A model generated the notes under the pieces. That model had not been told where the DNA came from. It saw nothing but the letters and a program-made list of their open reading frames with translations, and made no database searches. Position numbers and translations under genes: made by a program. From the NCBI GenBank assembly GCA_958295665.1, contig OY282560.1, forward strand, positions 145,134,091 to 145,198,090: a stretch of DNA of 64,000 nt. Reading direction: 5' to 3'. Position 1 is the stretch's first letter; each line of letters opens with the position of its first letter. Source of the stretch: Tipula vernalis. Taxonomy: Eukaryota > Arthropoda > Insecta > Diptera > Tipulidae. Positions 26,201-41,200 of this stretch are shown here, piece after piece.

Positions 26201-29200
26201 TAAATTCTAATCAGTTAATAATTTGTCAAGGAGACAATGCTAATTAATTTTACGTTTCATTATATGAAAATATAAAACTAATAATTGTATGTATGTGGTT
26301 GGAATGTTAATACTATGAATATTATTTAACTTAAAAAATATAATTCAATTTGTTAAAAAAAAAAAGACAATTACACTCGGTTTACCAAATTAAAAAATCC
26401 GTTACATAGATTTTATTGAATACATTTCTTCAAATTAAAAAACAATAAATCGAAAACAAATGAGTCTATTGTTATTTGATTATTTAAAATTTAGAAGTTT
26501 AACCCAGATATACCATATACAACTACAATTGATAAAATCGAAAAATATAATGACTAATGTTTCTGAGATTAACGATTGTAGTATCCCAATTATTGCGTCA
26601 CTTAACTATAGTTAGTGTAATAAAAAGTGATGCCATATATATTTAAATACTTTGCAACAACCATTGATAATCGAGACGAAACTGAATCCGAATATTAATC
26701 AAGCCTTACAAAATTAAAAAATGAAATTAAATTGAATTTATTAATTGCCTCCAAATTTTTTAATTACTTTGTAGCTCACTAAAATTATTTTTATTAAATA
26801 GTTAATTTATAAGCCAAGAGATAGAGCAACATTGAATTGATATTTATGGTTCTACTAAAATATTGTAGTTTCAATAAATACTTGTAGATGGCAATGGCCA
26901 TAATCAAAAATTTTATTTAATCAATAAACTTTTTTAATAAACAAAAAATGAAAGACTTTAAGCATGTTAGATTAAGCGGCCAGAAAACCGGGTTCTTAGA
27001 AAATAAACCGGGTCCTTCCTTAAGTTGTTAATTTAAAATTAAGCTGTTTACCACAAATAAACGCGCTTTTAGTTGTTTATTCAACTTAGTGATTTTAAAG
27101 CTGCTGGCAGACCATTGGGAAATGACCAATATATTGGTTATTTGTTAAAATAACAAATTGTGAAGACACAAAATAGAAGACAAATAAAGAGTAAAACTTA
27201 TATTTGTGTACTATTGACGACTAGTAAGAAAAAGCTTGTTTAAACAGGCATACGAACAAAACACAATAAATTAAAAGATTTCGAAATTGATCCAATCGTA
27301 TCTGAAGGTATATTTGTTCTAAATATTTCTTCTATCAAAGAACCGGTACAAATAAATTGTGAGCGGCTCAACCCTCTGTCCTCGGAAGCTGATGTTTTAT
27401 ATAATAAAATATAATAAACACCAATTATGTTTGTTTATACAAATGACAAAAGGAAAGGACAAATAAAATAAAAAAATACTCGTATGCTTGGAATGATAAA
27501 TAGTCTCGTTACCATACAGACAAACAAACAGACAGACAGAAATCGGGTCTGTTTTATATTAATCGATTTGGTGTTGATTGTGTGTTTTTACGGGTTGGTT
27601 TTCGTAAATAAACTGGTTAGTTCTTCCGTAATCTAGACGTTAATTCGATATTTGTTACATTTTTTTTTTAAATTTATATATTCAGTTCAATTTAAATTTT
27701 TACCGCGAGAGTTGTTTGCCCTACTTTTACAATCGTCAATTTGACGATTGAAAAGTAGTAGCCATGACACTCTCCATATAAAATATATGGAGAATGAAAC
27801 TATCGAAATTAAATTAAATCCTAAGCTCTGCATGCAAAATAATGGTAGTCCAAATCGTCAATAGGTTTCAAAATTATTTGGACAAAACGAAAATTATTCG
27901 TAACGTCAATGCTTCGGAAGTAACCGACCATTTTTTAATAAAATAAATTTTATTAATTATAGCCGATTTAGACGTACCAACATTTTTTCCCCAACAAAAA
28001 ATGAAGATATTAGTAAATTACGATTTTCATTTGTAAGACAAGAACAAAAAAATAATCCAACAAAATTGTGTTGGGTTTTTTTTTTCTTTTTTTTTCCAAC
28101 AATGTTACTATAAAAACAAATTTGACTATAAAATATACTCGACCCGAGTATATTTTATAGTAACAAACAACAACAAACACAATAAAAATGGCGATTTGAG
28201 AAATTTTTATAGCGCTTTATTTTATTTTTTAAAAATTTTAGTAATAAAATTAATTTACGTTCGAAAATTATTCATTTCACGCGGAAAACCCATAATTTTG
28301 CCAAATAAACTAGTATCACCGCGGTATTTATCAAAAATTATATCGTCGATTTTATACCGCCAAAAATTTATGGTATAAAAAGATTTTTGTTGTATACTTT
28401 TCTCTTTTTATCGCGTGTACATTTTTTTGTATTGCGTGTAGCTCTAAGTGTCAACAAAAAAAAATGTTGGAAAAAAATGTTGGTACGTCTAAATCGGCTA
28501 TTATGTATTTGAAATTTCATAAAGAAAAATTTGTTTTTTTCACTACCCATGCGGTAGATCAGAGTAGGCAGCAATGGAAATTAAACACAATAAATCCACA
28601 GCAGCTAAGCTATCTTCTTTCCGCTGGTGTTACACCACATGAAGGGATTTAGCCGCCTAAATTATTATCCTCCAAACAATCCGATCCATGATGAGAGAAC
28701 GCCGGATATTGTGGCCGAGTGGGTAGGCGGTTTATCGCGGATCCTTCTTTCGTTGATTCCAACTGGAAGGTTTCTGTGGAAGTTCGATTTTATAAATGAA
28801 ATACGATTTTACGAATCCGAGATGCCAACTTTATCGAGATTGTTTCAGAGATCACTCTGCTAGCGTAAAACACATGCAGCTAAAGTGATATAACGTCACT
28901 TGAAAGTAGACTATTGATGAAGACGTATCAAGTTGCACGACTACAACAAGAAATATATCAGGAGAATTAGAAATAAAATTGTTTTTACAAAATTACTCAA
29001 TTAATAACCTTTTAAAATATAGAATAATTCCTTCATTTTCTGCAAAATATTGTAGGTCTTGTGAATTTGTATTTAGTTGGTGTTGAAAATGAACAAATTT
29101 AAACATATTGTCAGGTTATACTGTTAGAAAAACCAAGTCGAAATACAGAAACTGTATATGGTTGGAAAGAGCATCTCAACAACAATCCGATGACACCCCG

Positions 29201-32200
29201 CCAACCCCTTTTGAAAGAATTATGCGATATCGTGAACGTAAAAAACCTCAAAGGCAAGTAGATTATGAAATCGCACTACGTTAACGCCACAATGTATATA
29301 AATTGATTTTGTGCTAGCACCGATCACGGTTTGCGAACAATCGGTTTGACCACAAGTGTACCGTGCATGATCGTTTCTGCACTACGTTCCCGGGCGATGC
29401 AGTGGCTGACTTTAATCCGTGCTATATTTGTAGAAAACTAAAGGGCTTGAACAAAGTGCCCACGTTGTCGCGGCCGAACGTTTTATTATATCCACCTAGG
29501 CAACATTAAAACCGATCAGTGGGCGTCCAGTGTCACCGCGCTTACGGTTTATGCAGATGCGTTACGACAGCCACTATGACATTATCAAGCAAGTTATCAT
29601 CGTGTCCGTCGATATTAACACTAAGGTACAATAGCTGCCGCGTCTCTTGGGCCATGATCAGGCTTTCAATGCTAACATCAAGAGGCATCTTAAATAGACA
29701 AATTGCGTCTAACAATAACTCAAGAAAACTGCCTGTTAGGATTTTTAAGCAATAATCGTAGTCATTACTCATTAATTTTCACATTTTAAGTAATTAACCA
29801 TCTACTTAATGTAGAGATAAACGAGCTTTCAATAGTATAATTTATTCATTATAAAATAAAGGTAAGCACAAATTAAACTTTCGAGGAACGAAAATTATTT
29901 ATTATGAATAGTGTTAAAATTACTATTTATACTGATTGAATAATTTGAAGGCAAACTGAATCCAATAACAATCCATATTGGAACTGTGTTAGTCTCTTTC
30001 TCCCTAATAAAACCATTTTTATAAACTAAAATAAAAGTTATTTAAAAAATACTCACACCAAACGCACTAAAGCGTTTTCGTCTAGGATGTACGTCTTGTT
30101 TATTTAAAAATACTTCTGATTTTGGTCTAGGTGGTTTTTTCGGCCGCATTATTACTCGCGTCTCCTCTCTTATATCCTCGTCTAATAATTTACTATCAGA
30201 CGATACAGATAATTGTCTCTGTACTCGATCATGATCATTTGCTCCGGTCCAGTCTATAAATGCAGCAATAAAATAAAATAGAATTTTTACGTTAAAAAAA
30301 TTAAATTCTTGTTTAAGTTTATTCTTAAATCTGTAACCAAAATAGCTACCAAGTGTTACTTTAGAGTGAGTGACTAAATGCAGAGAAATTATTTATTTTA
30401 TCTTATTTGTCTAAAAGAATATTGTTTGTAGCTATTTAAAACGTTTTAAATAATATAGTACACAAAACTATACAAAAATATAATATTTTATGTAAGTTTA
30501 ATAGTTTAATATAGAAGAACTATATAATAATTATGAAACAGAAAAAAAATTGTCACTAAAACGAATAAGTTTATCAACAATTTTAATCTTTCATTAAAAT
30601 ACAGTTATCAATTGTTACTTGCTTTTCATTTAAAAAAAACTAACATAACACATAACAGCAACAATAATATAAACAACAAAAAATATATAAACTAACAAAT
30701 TTATAATAGATTAGTTTTTTTTTTTTTTAAACTTTTGTTTACAGTACTAAAGAACTATAAATTTTAGTTTTATTATATAGAATTAAATAGAATACAGCTT
30801 ATGTAGTACTTATTTGCTATGGTTAGTCATAAATTAGTGTTATTAGGTGTAAAATTAACTACTTAAAGTAAACATTTGGGTAGTCCTAGTTTGTATCGGG
30901 GAAAAATGTTCAATTGTTCTCGCGGGCACCCTCTGGAAATGTAAGGTTACCGTAAAAACTAAACAAACAAAAATATTGGATCAATCGAATATGGTTTGTC
31001 GTGGGTTGAGCGAGAAATTTGACAAATAAAATGTATTTTCGCTCAATTTTTCATTTTCAATTGAACATAAACATGATTTGAAATTTTATTTTTTATTTTA
31101 CGTTTTCAAAACAACTAGTGATCTTAGATTTAGTTTAAGGGGAAGACTTATGAATGTAAAACGAAATTTATGAGCTATTTTTTTATTACTTAAAAAATTC
31201 ATTTATCATCTAAAGAATATATTACCGAAGTTTAAATCCCGAATGAAGCCCTAAAAGTCCCTGAGGAGTCATCAAAGTGAAGTGCTTCAATTAGTATCGA
31301 GACTTTACTTTTTCTAATTTCTGGGCGAAATAAGCTTCCTATGGTGAGATGTTCTAACCATCACTATTTTCGATGTTCGATAGTGTTCATGTCTCCCTTT
31401 TTAAGAATAAAATTGACACCATTTCGATTTTTGAATTATGCTTTCTTTATTGCGATCTCATTCTTGTAGAATAAATGTATATACTGTTTCATTTTTTCAC
31501 ATCGACAAAGTGCCACAAACGAAAATTTGGATGATAAAGAGTGATGAATGGAAGTAGAAGCAGAATGATGTTTTATTCGGGCATGCTGAGATCGCAATAA
31601 AGTATGCATAATTCAAAAATCGAAATGGTGTACAATTTTATTCTTAAAAAGGGAAACATGACCACTATCGAACATCGAAAATAGTGATGGTTAGAACATC
31701 TTAGTCAATGATTTTAAAATGTGTTGCGTATATAATCAAAGCAACCTAGATATTAAACAAAGCCAAATTCTAAAAAACGAAGCTTTTACAAAGGAATTAG
31801 AAACGAGGAAAAAACCCAGACTTTTCAAATAAAACATAAGCTATACCGGGTGATTTTTTTAACCTGATACCCTCAAATATATCGGAAAATAAGCACTCTA
31901 CGAAAAAAATGGTGAAGATCAAAATTTAATTATACCGTGGGGGAAATATATTAGTGTTAAAATTAGTACCCTCCCCTCCTCCTTGTAGGTGGGGCGGGGA
32001 GTAACTTTAAATGTAAAATATGAAAACTCTACTTTTTATTGCAGATTCGGATTCTACGGCTAAAAATACGTAGGATTTGACTGTTCATTGATAGGATGGG
32101 ATTTGGATTTGAGTTTCATTGTAAATACTCGAAGTTAGTCTTAAAAAATTTGTATTTCTTAAATTTTTAATTACTGAAAATGGCTTCTCATTATCATAAC

Positions 32201-35200
32201 CCTATCGTCATAGTGACGAATATCGTCAATTACAGCGCCATCTATCATGAATCGAAAAAAATGTTTCAGTCAAGTCCTACGTATTTTTAGCCGTAGAATC
32301 CGACTCTGCAATAAAAAATAGGGGTTCATATTTTAGTTTCAAAGTTAACCTCGCCCCACCTAAGGAGGAGGGTAAGGAGTACTAATTTTAACACTAATGT
32401 ATTTCCCCCAAGGAATAATTAAATTATGATCTTAACCATTTTTTTCATAGAGTGCTTATTTTCCCGAGATATTTGAGAGTATCAGGTTAAAAAAATCACC
32501 CGGTATATGAATATCGGTTAAGAAAATCGTTGTCGTTTTAAATACAACGATAACATTGGAATGGAAAATGTTTATAATAATTATTGTTCGTGTTTTTAAT
32601 AAACGCAAATTTTTGCGCGCCCGGGAATTTAACTCAAAAAGTAATCGGCCTTCAAATTTTGTACAGATATTCATTAACTTGTTGGCCATTGGATGATCCT
32701 AAAATTATTTATTTGATTTTTTTTTTTTTTTTGCTAAAAGTAAAAACTTTCGTTCATTGATTTCAGTCAATCCGGTGGGGTCCGCAGGGGTCAACTTCGA
32801 AAAGCTACAGGGCCAAAATATTTTATTATCAATGTTATAATGTTCTTTATTCCAATTGAATAAACTTTCTTATTTTTTAGTAAAAAATTCTTCAAAATCC
32901 AGTCGTTTACATGAGTCCCCCCTTGAATCATTTGTCATTGTATTATCGTTTAACAATAATAAATGCATACCAAAAACAGATTAGTTATGACCTGTGATGG
33001 TATGAACACTATGATCAAAAATTACTAAAACTTTTCAAGTAAAACACAAACGTGTTATTATTCTTTCAAATTTATTTCATTCCCTTCACAATAATCCTCT
33101 TCGAATAGTTCACTTACGCCAACGGTTTTTCCAGTCTTTGAATAAGTTATTAAAGTCGATTTCTAGGAAATCTAGGAATAGCCTTCAAGAAACCATTATC
33201 GATTCGACTTGTATCTCTTCCATCGACTCAAAAAGATGTCCCCGGAGCGATTTTTTGAGTTTCGGGAATAGGCAGAAGTCAGACAGAGCTAAATTAGACG
33301 AATAGAGCAATTGCGGACCGATATGGGTTGAATTTTTGGCCAAATAGTCACGTACAATCAATGCCGAGTGAGGAGGCGCATTATCGTGATGCAAAAACCA
33401 AGAATCGTGAGCAAAATTCTGGCCCAAACGATATTTTCTTGATGTCAGTAAGATCTATAATTATCAACTGACGATTTTTGAGCATCAAATCCTTGACTTC
33501 CTTGACGTGGTGTTCATCGGTAGACATCGAAGGACGGCCAGGGCGTTCATATAACTTATACTAATCAAAAACACTCGCTCCGAACAGTGCATTGTCACCA
33601 AAAGCCTTTTCCAACATAACCAACGTTTTGGAAGTACATATTCCATTTTTGAAGCAAAATTTGATGCAACTTCTTTGCTCATTTTAAAAATCAAAAAATA
33701 TACTTTTTTATTGAAAATAAGCAAGCGTATTTCATTAGTTACTAAAGATATTGATGAAATTTGACACAGATGTCTGTTAAGGTGCTACTAAGTATAATGG
33801 TCGATGATAATTAAAATGCTATGACCATTATATTTTATGGTGCCAATAGTGACTAGTTATGGAATCATTAGTCATTTATGACCTGCTACTGTAAGACTTA
33901 TGCTTATGTAAGACTATTTTGAGATTCTGTTGATGCTCTTAGCTATGAGGTTCTCTTAAAAATTCTCTTAGCTAAGACATACTATATAGGTGGTCGTAAG
34001 CATCACAACTTTGACGTTTCTCGTAGTCGAATTTAAGAAAAACAATTTTACTTTATTATTTTTTTAAAATATTTAAGTAATGCGGTACTCGAAAAATAAA
34101 ATATTTAATTTATTTATTGTTTTAAAAATAAACATAACCTAAAATTTGATAAAAAAAAAATTATTACATATTTTATTCTTATAAATTATTAATTTTTATA
34201 AAACTTTAGTTATAAACCTAAGATAAATTTTCTTTATTCTCCAGTGAATTTTTTTTTTTTTTTTTTATTAGAAACGGCGTGTTGTTCGACGCTTGTCCTA
34301 GAGGCCCTGTATTTAGTGTAAATTATCCAGATATTTATGTACTTCATAAAAACAAACGTATTTAAATAAAAATTACTAAAATTGTATTTATTTATTTATC
34401 AACCACCAAAAATGAATCTGTTTGGAGAGTTTTTAAGAGATATTTTAAGAGTAATACTCTGAAAAAAAACCTCTTACCAAAATGTCTTAGCTGTGATACT
34501 CTTAACAGTCTTAACGTCAGAATCGCACGGTAAATTCAGATCTATCGAAAAGGAGACCATGGATCGTTTTCGTGTTAATTTCGCTTATAGATAGTGGGCA
34601 ATTAATTATTCGGTGTTCCCAAATTATCAAGATCAACTGGTTTGGAAAAGGCGCAGGATATTTTCGAAACTTGAATCGATTGGCAGCAGCAGAAGGTATT
34701 GTTGCGGCTTGCTTCGTTACAATTTTTTTTAATTCTGACAGATTGAATGGTGTAGCGGTTATTTTAGAGCAGAAACTAGAACGAAGTTCATTATTGTCTT
34801 GCCGACATCACATCTATGGAATTTCATTGCACGCTGCATTTAAACCAAAACCGGACATTGCTACTGTAGTAAATGTTCTATTACTGGGAATTCATTGAAT
34901 AAGGATAACTTCAAAGCAGACATATTTGATAGCAAAGTTCAAATCCAATTAAGTGATGTTCGACATGATTACAAGGAATTATTGGAAATCACTCGAGTCT
35001 TGCATGATATCAAATGAAAATAAAGTGGAAGAATATTATATGTGAACTGAAGCACCAAATCTGGATTTCAACTATTTACGAGATATTTATAAATACAAAA
35101 CCCAAGACGAAAAGTTGGCAATAACTGTACTAAATAATACAATATCATTTGTGGTATTTTAATAACACATACATATATGCAATCATTTGTGGCCGAAAAA

Positions 35201-38200
35201 GTTTCGACTACAGAGAAAAAGAGAATGGCACAGCACGTCGAGTTGAAAATACTTGATGTAGATACATTGGAGATGTCTTTAACCGGTTCAAAATTTTAAA
35301 GATTTTTTGAAGAACGGTCCGAATATGTGACTGCAGCATGATAATTTCAAGACTGGTATAAAAGTTATCAATCAATTAAAAGTCGTAGATCATGTTGCAG
35401 AACGCGGTGTTAAGTTAATCCAAGATTATAATAAGAAATTGTCAAAGAAGAAAAATGATTTGTAATATTTACTAAAAGTCACACAAAAAAGTTTCCAAAT
35501 CATACGAAAACATCATTAATGGCCAGAAAAGCAAAGTAAATTACCTACAGAAAATTATATTCAAATTAAATTATATCATTGAACAGAAGAAATTTGTATT
35601 TAGATTAGAGTTAAAAAAAATTGTTTCTTTTATTTTGGAAATGTGGCCGGTATTTTCAATATCTTTGATATACTGTGGAAAGATACTTCTCTCCTCTATC
35701 CACAGCAACTTCTATTTGGGATGGAAGCGAATTTCAAATCTTGTTTATGTTCGATTGAAGGTGAAAAATGGAGAAAAAAGCCATTTTTTTCAAATTTCTC
35801 GCTCAACTCGAGACCTCTAAACCATTTTCGATTCTCACATTTCTAGAGTGCGTCCCGAAAGACCTTCGCACTTTCGAAAATTAGATGCATCCTAGTGAAC
35901 ATGTAATACTGCGATGAGTAATGTTTAGTAGATAGACCAAGAGACACATACATTTTATAAAATTCCTGGAAATACATCAAAATAACGAAACATCTTGTTG
36001 TTGTTAAAGTAACAAATTTCGTCATTCAATTCCGATTCGCGAAATATAGTAATTTCTATGTATAACATTTCAACAAATCTAATATTAATCGATAGTCTGA
36101 AAAAGTATTATTCTATCAATTTTGTTGAATTTTTGATTTTCTTTTTACTATGTTTGAGGTGTTTACAATAATATATTTACCAAACCTAAAACTTCAGCTA
36201 AGTCTCGAAAAAAACTGCCTGGTTCCAAACAGAATCCTGAAATATTTATAAATTGTAATCTGCAACTTTCACTTTAAAACCCCAACGCAACGAAACACAA
36301 CTTCCTTAAAATTAAATAAAACACACAAATCACATCTTTTTTGGGAGATTTGTAATTGTAGCCTGCGGAATATTTTATAAAATTCTATATTTTATTTTAA
36401 ATTCTACATATTTAAAGCTACAAGGCAAATTAATTATATGAAAACATGGTTAAAATATATCAAAAAGCAAATTGAAAGTTAATAGCTATCTGCTCTGCTC
36501 AATTGAACAAACATCTATGATTATAAACGGAAAAAACAATTCAACCCAACAAAGCTGAGGGAACACTAACGCACACGAGCAAAACATAAATCTATGCACA
36601 CAAATTTGATTAAATCTGCATTGTCTTCTTACCCGTTGCTTTGTTATGCAGTGCTTGTGGTTCATGTGGTGCCCGCCACATTTTGGAAAAATTAAAACTA
36701 TACCTAGGTCTCCAAAATTCGGCCCATGCCTGATTTGCAGGAGCTATATATGGGAATATTAAAATATATTCTATTTATTTTATAGTATAAATTTCTTTGA
36801 AGGCTGTTAAGAGGCAATGATTGTTATCTTTTTTGTGATATATAAGCTTGGTTTTTAGAATTAAGCTGAATCTGATGTAAATTTAAACGATACTAAATAA
36901 CCGTTATCTTTAATACCTTCACTTCCTATTAAGTACCATACCCTTTAATAAATATGAACATAAATATTTTGTAGTGAATCACGTACGTAGGTTTCAAAAA
37001 TACTAATCCACATTCCTAAATATTATTTATTTTATGTATCCTTACGAAGGTAGGAAGGAAACAAAACAAAATAAAGAAAAAAAAAATTTGGTAGTAATTG
37101 GTACGTGAATTTTTAAAATTGCTTTCATTCCTTTTAATAATATACATTTTAATTTTGAGCTGGTTAGATTTAGATTATATCTATTATAATATGATTTGGT
37201 ACAGAGTATGTGAAATTGAAAAAAAAAATAATAATAAACCTGTGTACTGACAGAAAATATTCGATGTGTGTTCTTTTTATTGCAAACCAATAATATGACC
37301 AAACATTTAATTATTCTCAAAAATTCTGTTAACATAAATTAATTTTAATTCCTTATTATTGTTAATTAATTCTAATTAATAGTAAATTGGAAAGATTTTA
37401 ATCGAGATTTAAAGGTGAAATCTGTGCCAAATATCTTAAGTATAATTTGTCTGATGTTAATTGTCAAAATTAGAACGAATAGCATACGTTAAAAATGAAG
37501 TACGTCCGGTGGCACGTATTTCATTAAAATTAGACAATTTAAACTTCGATAATTTTATTTTCTAGCTCAATAGTAGTTTTTTTACTTTTCCCACTATAAC
37601 GAAGTTGTATTGAGTAAGTTATGGGTGGGTCCGAAATGGAAAATGTGCATTTAGCGAAGACACATTTAAAAAACTACATGCGATGTAGTTTTTTTGTGTA
37701 TTTTTTATACATCTGTTTTATGTCAATTTATATTTTAATTAACCACATTTATCGATTTATTAATTTGGTTTTGTCTAATTTTAATTAATCCAATGATTTT
37801 AATGAAATTTTATTTAATCCAAAAATGCGCATTTTAAAAAATGTGCATTTAAATTCGCATTTCGGACGCAATCGCGAAAAAATGTTTGTTCCCGATTTTC
37901 ACATTTCTCGACTAATTAGGTTACCAGGACTCCAAAACATCGATTAGAAAAATGTCGTATTCGTCCTACCGGTCATACATTTTTATTATTTTTGTTTTGC
38001 CTCCCATTTTCACAAATATTGATAGTTTTGGTCGAAATTTTGTACAAAGACAGATTTTATTAATAAGCAGTTTGTGTTAACTTTTAGGCTCATTTCAGTC
38101 TAGAATATAGGGGTTGCAGTGGAAGAGAAAACTGCCAGATAGATTTTCTCAAAAACGGGAATGACGATTTTTTTGTTATGTTGATGATAAATTTAACAAT

Positions 38201-41200
38201 CCATCATTTACCCCTTCACAAAATTTGAAGTCAATTTAAGCATCGCGTGGCGGTCATTTTAACAAAAAATAGTAAAAAAAAAACATGTTGAACTGTTTTC
38301 CAAGGTAATATCAAAATTTTCAAAGAAATATGTTTCTATAAAATAATACATCTTCCAAATTGCAACAATTGTTCCATAAGGAATAGGTAAACGTGTAACA
38401 AGCAATTTAAATTTGTAAATTTACCTAAAATACTTTGCTGGTGGCAAATAATATCGTCATCATTTAAAAATAAAATATATCTAGTAAGCTTTGAAATATA
38501 AATTATTTCTGTGACGTTTTATTGGCATTTTATGATATTTCAGTGGTTGAAATTTCAAAGACATGTTGTTCGATTCATTATTTTTGAATTGCTTTAATAA
38601 AATCACCTTTAAAAATTCTCTTGATATTAAAGGTCGTATATTAATCTATAATGGTAAGTTACTGTAGGACGGACTTTAAAATAATATCACGCTAGTAGGG
38701 CGGAGGAGGAAGTTGAACATTTTCTTTTGCATTTTCGAAAGGTCCGCAGTGGGGCTCCGCCCAGGCTGAAGCACTGAATAAAGAATTATATCAGCCAATT
38801 CTCACGTTGCTCTCATGATGTTGCGATCCGAACAAACGGTACGACTTTTGAGAAAATAAATTTTGAACATTGTGTATACTATCTGAACGGAGAATTTTCA
38901 AGGATTTTGAACAGTATATCTCTAATCTCTAGCATTACTGATTGTACTGATATATCTTTAATCTCTAGCATTACTGATTGTAATTGTTAAAGATCGAAAA
39001 TGAAAAATGACAAATAAATAATCAAACATTAGTTGTGAGTAATACACCAAAGGGTCTTAACATTGACAAATAAAAAGTTTTATTTTTTTTTTCATTTCAC
39101 TAGTGTTAAAAGTTTTCACTAGTGTTCAGCAAGTTTTTTAAACTATTAAAAATCGAAATTAATCTGGCTTGGGATGGGAAAAACAATTAAATAAAGAACC
39201 TATCACAATTAGTTATTATTGTGGTAGAATTTTACAAATAACTTTATCTTCCTTTATTATCCTATCTTTACACGGGCACGACGAACACTTTAAAAAAATC
39301 TAGTTTTACTCGTAAAAATAGAAAAAACGAAAAACTGAAAGAAATGTTAGTGTTCTCTTTATACTTCAAATTATTTAAGTGTTTTACAAAAAAATATGCC
39401 ACATTATGCACGACTTCCTCGACTTAGATCACTTTAGATCACAAACCAGTTAGAAAGTCCGAATTTGAAGTTTTCTTCTATACACGGGTAATCTTCTTTA
39501 GGCGTAGTTGCGCAAAGGCAACTAATAAACAAGAACGCTCCGTAGTGTTTCCTTTTGTTTTTTTTTTCGTCGTATTAGCTAGATTTAAAATAATTTTAAA
39601 GCTATTCTTAAACAGGCGAGACAAAAACACGAGAATTTTGTACTCCGTGTTTAAAATAATAACGGTTGTTTGCCATTACCTTCAAACTACTGTATGTACT
39701 AGTGATGGACTTAATCGATTTTTTTTGTTAAAAACCATATGAGAAAATAAACAAAACAGAACAAAAAGATCGATTTAGCACATCAATTTAACATCCGGAC
39801 AAAGTTAAATATTGCGAAAAATTGAATGTTTTTTTAGTAATTATTTATTATTATCATGTTCGTAAAATGTAACGGATTCTGGTATACTCGAGTCTCGTAA
39901 TTCGGCTTATAGTTCATTAATGTTGGTTTTAGTTTGATAATAAATTTCAATGCTATAGAAGCTAATAAGCCGAAAGCAGAAAACGTTAAATGTAATTCGA
40001 AAAATGGGAGGTAAGAAAACATACTACCTTCGAAAAGCGGCAATTAATAATTTATCATTACGCGACACATTACGCAATTAATAATTTATTATTACGTGAC
40101 ATTATTAAAAATTAAGATCGGATTGAATTAATCCCACAACATGGGCGCCCAGAAATGCTTAATGACTACGAAAACAAGGAAACTTTAAACTCCCCTAGCC
40201 CGAATGACAGCTTCCATTCGATGTTTCATTGATTTCACCAAAGTTTTCACCAAATCTTGAGGTATCGCCTCCCATTCCTCTGCGATCACTTGTTGCAGCT
40301 CCTAGAGACTCGTTGGAGCAATATCTCTGGCTCGAACTCTTTTTTTTTTGCTGCTCGTCCCATAAATGTTCGATGGGATTCAGGTTCGGGCTTCGAGCTG
40401 GCCACTCCATAACAGGCACATCGACTTCTTTAAGGTACTGGTACACTGTACCAGCCATATGCGGTCTCGAATTATTCTGGGTGAATAGAAAGTGTTCATC
40501 AATAAACCCGGCAAAAGGTACGACGTAGTCCTGGAGTACTTCCTCATTGTACCGTTGAGAAATCAATCAAGATAACATGGACGATCCAATGCCATACGAG
40601 CCACGTTCTTCAACGCAACATTCTGCAAATCGCTCTCATGATCTTCTGTACATTCTTCCTCGCCCATCGTTGCCATGTAAACACATCCTGCACTCGTCAA
40701 AGAATAAGACTGTTCTCCATTGTTCTTCTGTCCAATCGAAATGCTCTCGAGCGAACTGAAGGCGGGCTCGTCGATGGGCTGGGATCAATTTCGACCCATT
40801 TGCTGGTCTGTGTCCAGTCAGATCGCCTTCTTGAAGTAATCTTTTAACTGTCCACCGACTGACTTCGACTTCACGAACTCCTTGGAGCCGCTGTCCTAGT
40901 TGAACCGCATTCAAACGACGATTTCTCAACGAAGTCGTCACAAGAAGGCGGTCATCAAGCTATGTTGTAGCACAAGGTCGTCCAGGTCCTTGTCGCCGTT
41001 TGAAGCCGCCAGTTTCTTGATATCTCCGCCACACTCGACGAATGGAAAATCGGCTCAAATTTAGTTGCAGAGCCACTTCACTTTGGTTCTGCCCCTCATC
41101 AATTATGGCATTCATTTTCTTGTTTCGGATGAAGACGTAATCGATAAAAGATCGTTCAGGTTAAGCGTTGATAAGCGAATGATGACAATTCCGAACGACG

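Noticed and set aside
27721..27758. Hairpin as a standard microRNA precursor
   Set aside because: The loop is almost absent and there is no typical 55-70 nt precursor geometry; kept only as a hairpin observation.
34572..34898. A 108-codon plus frame as an intact small gene
   Set aside because: It is one frame of a longer decayed sequence whose related pieces lie downstream in other frames.
38915..38984. 36-bp tandem duplication as the start of a minisatellite
   Set aside because: Only two units; too short to interpret.
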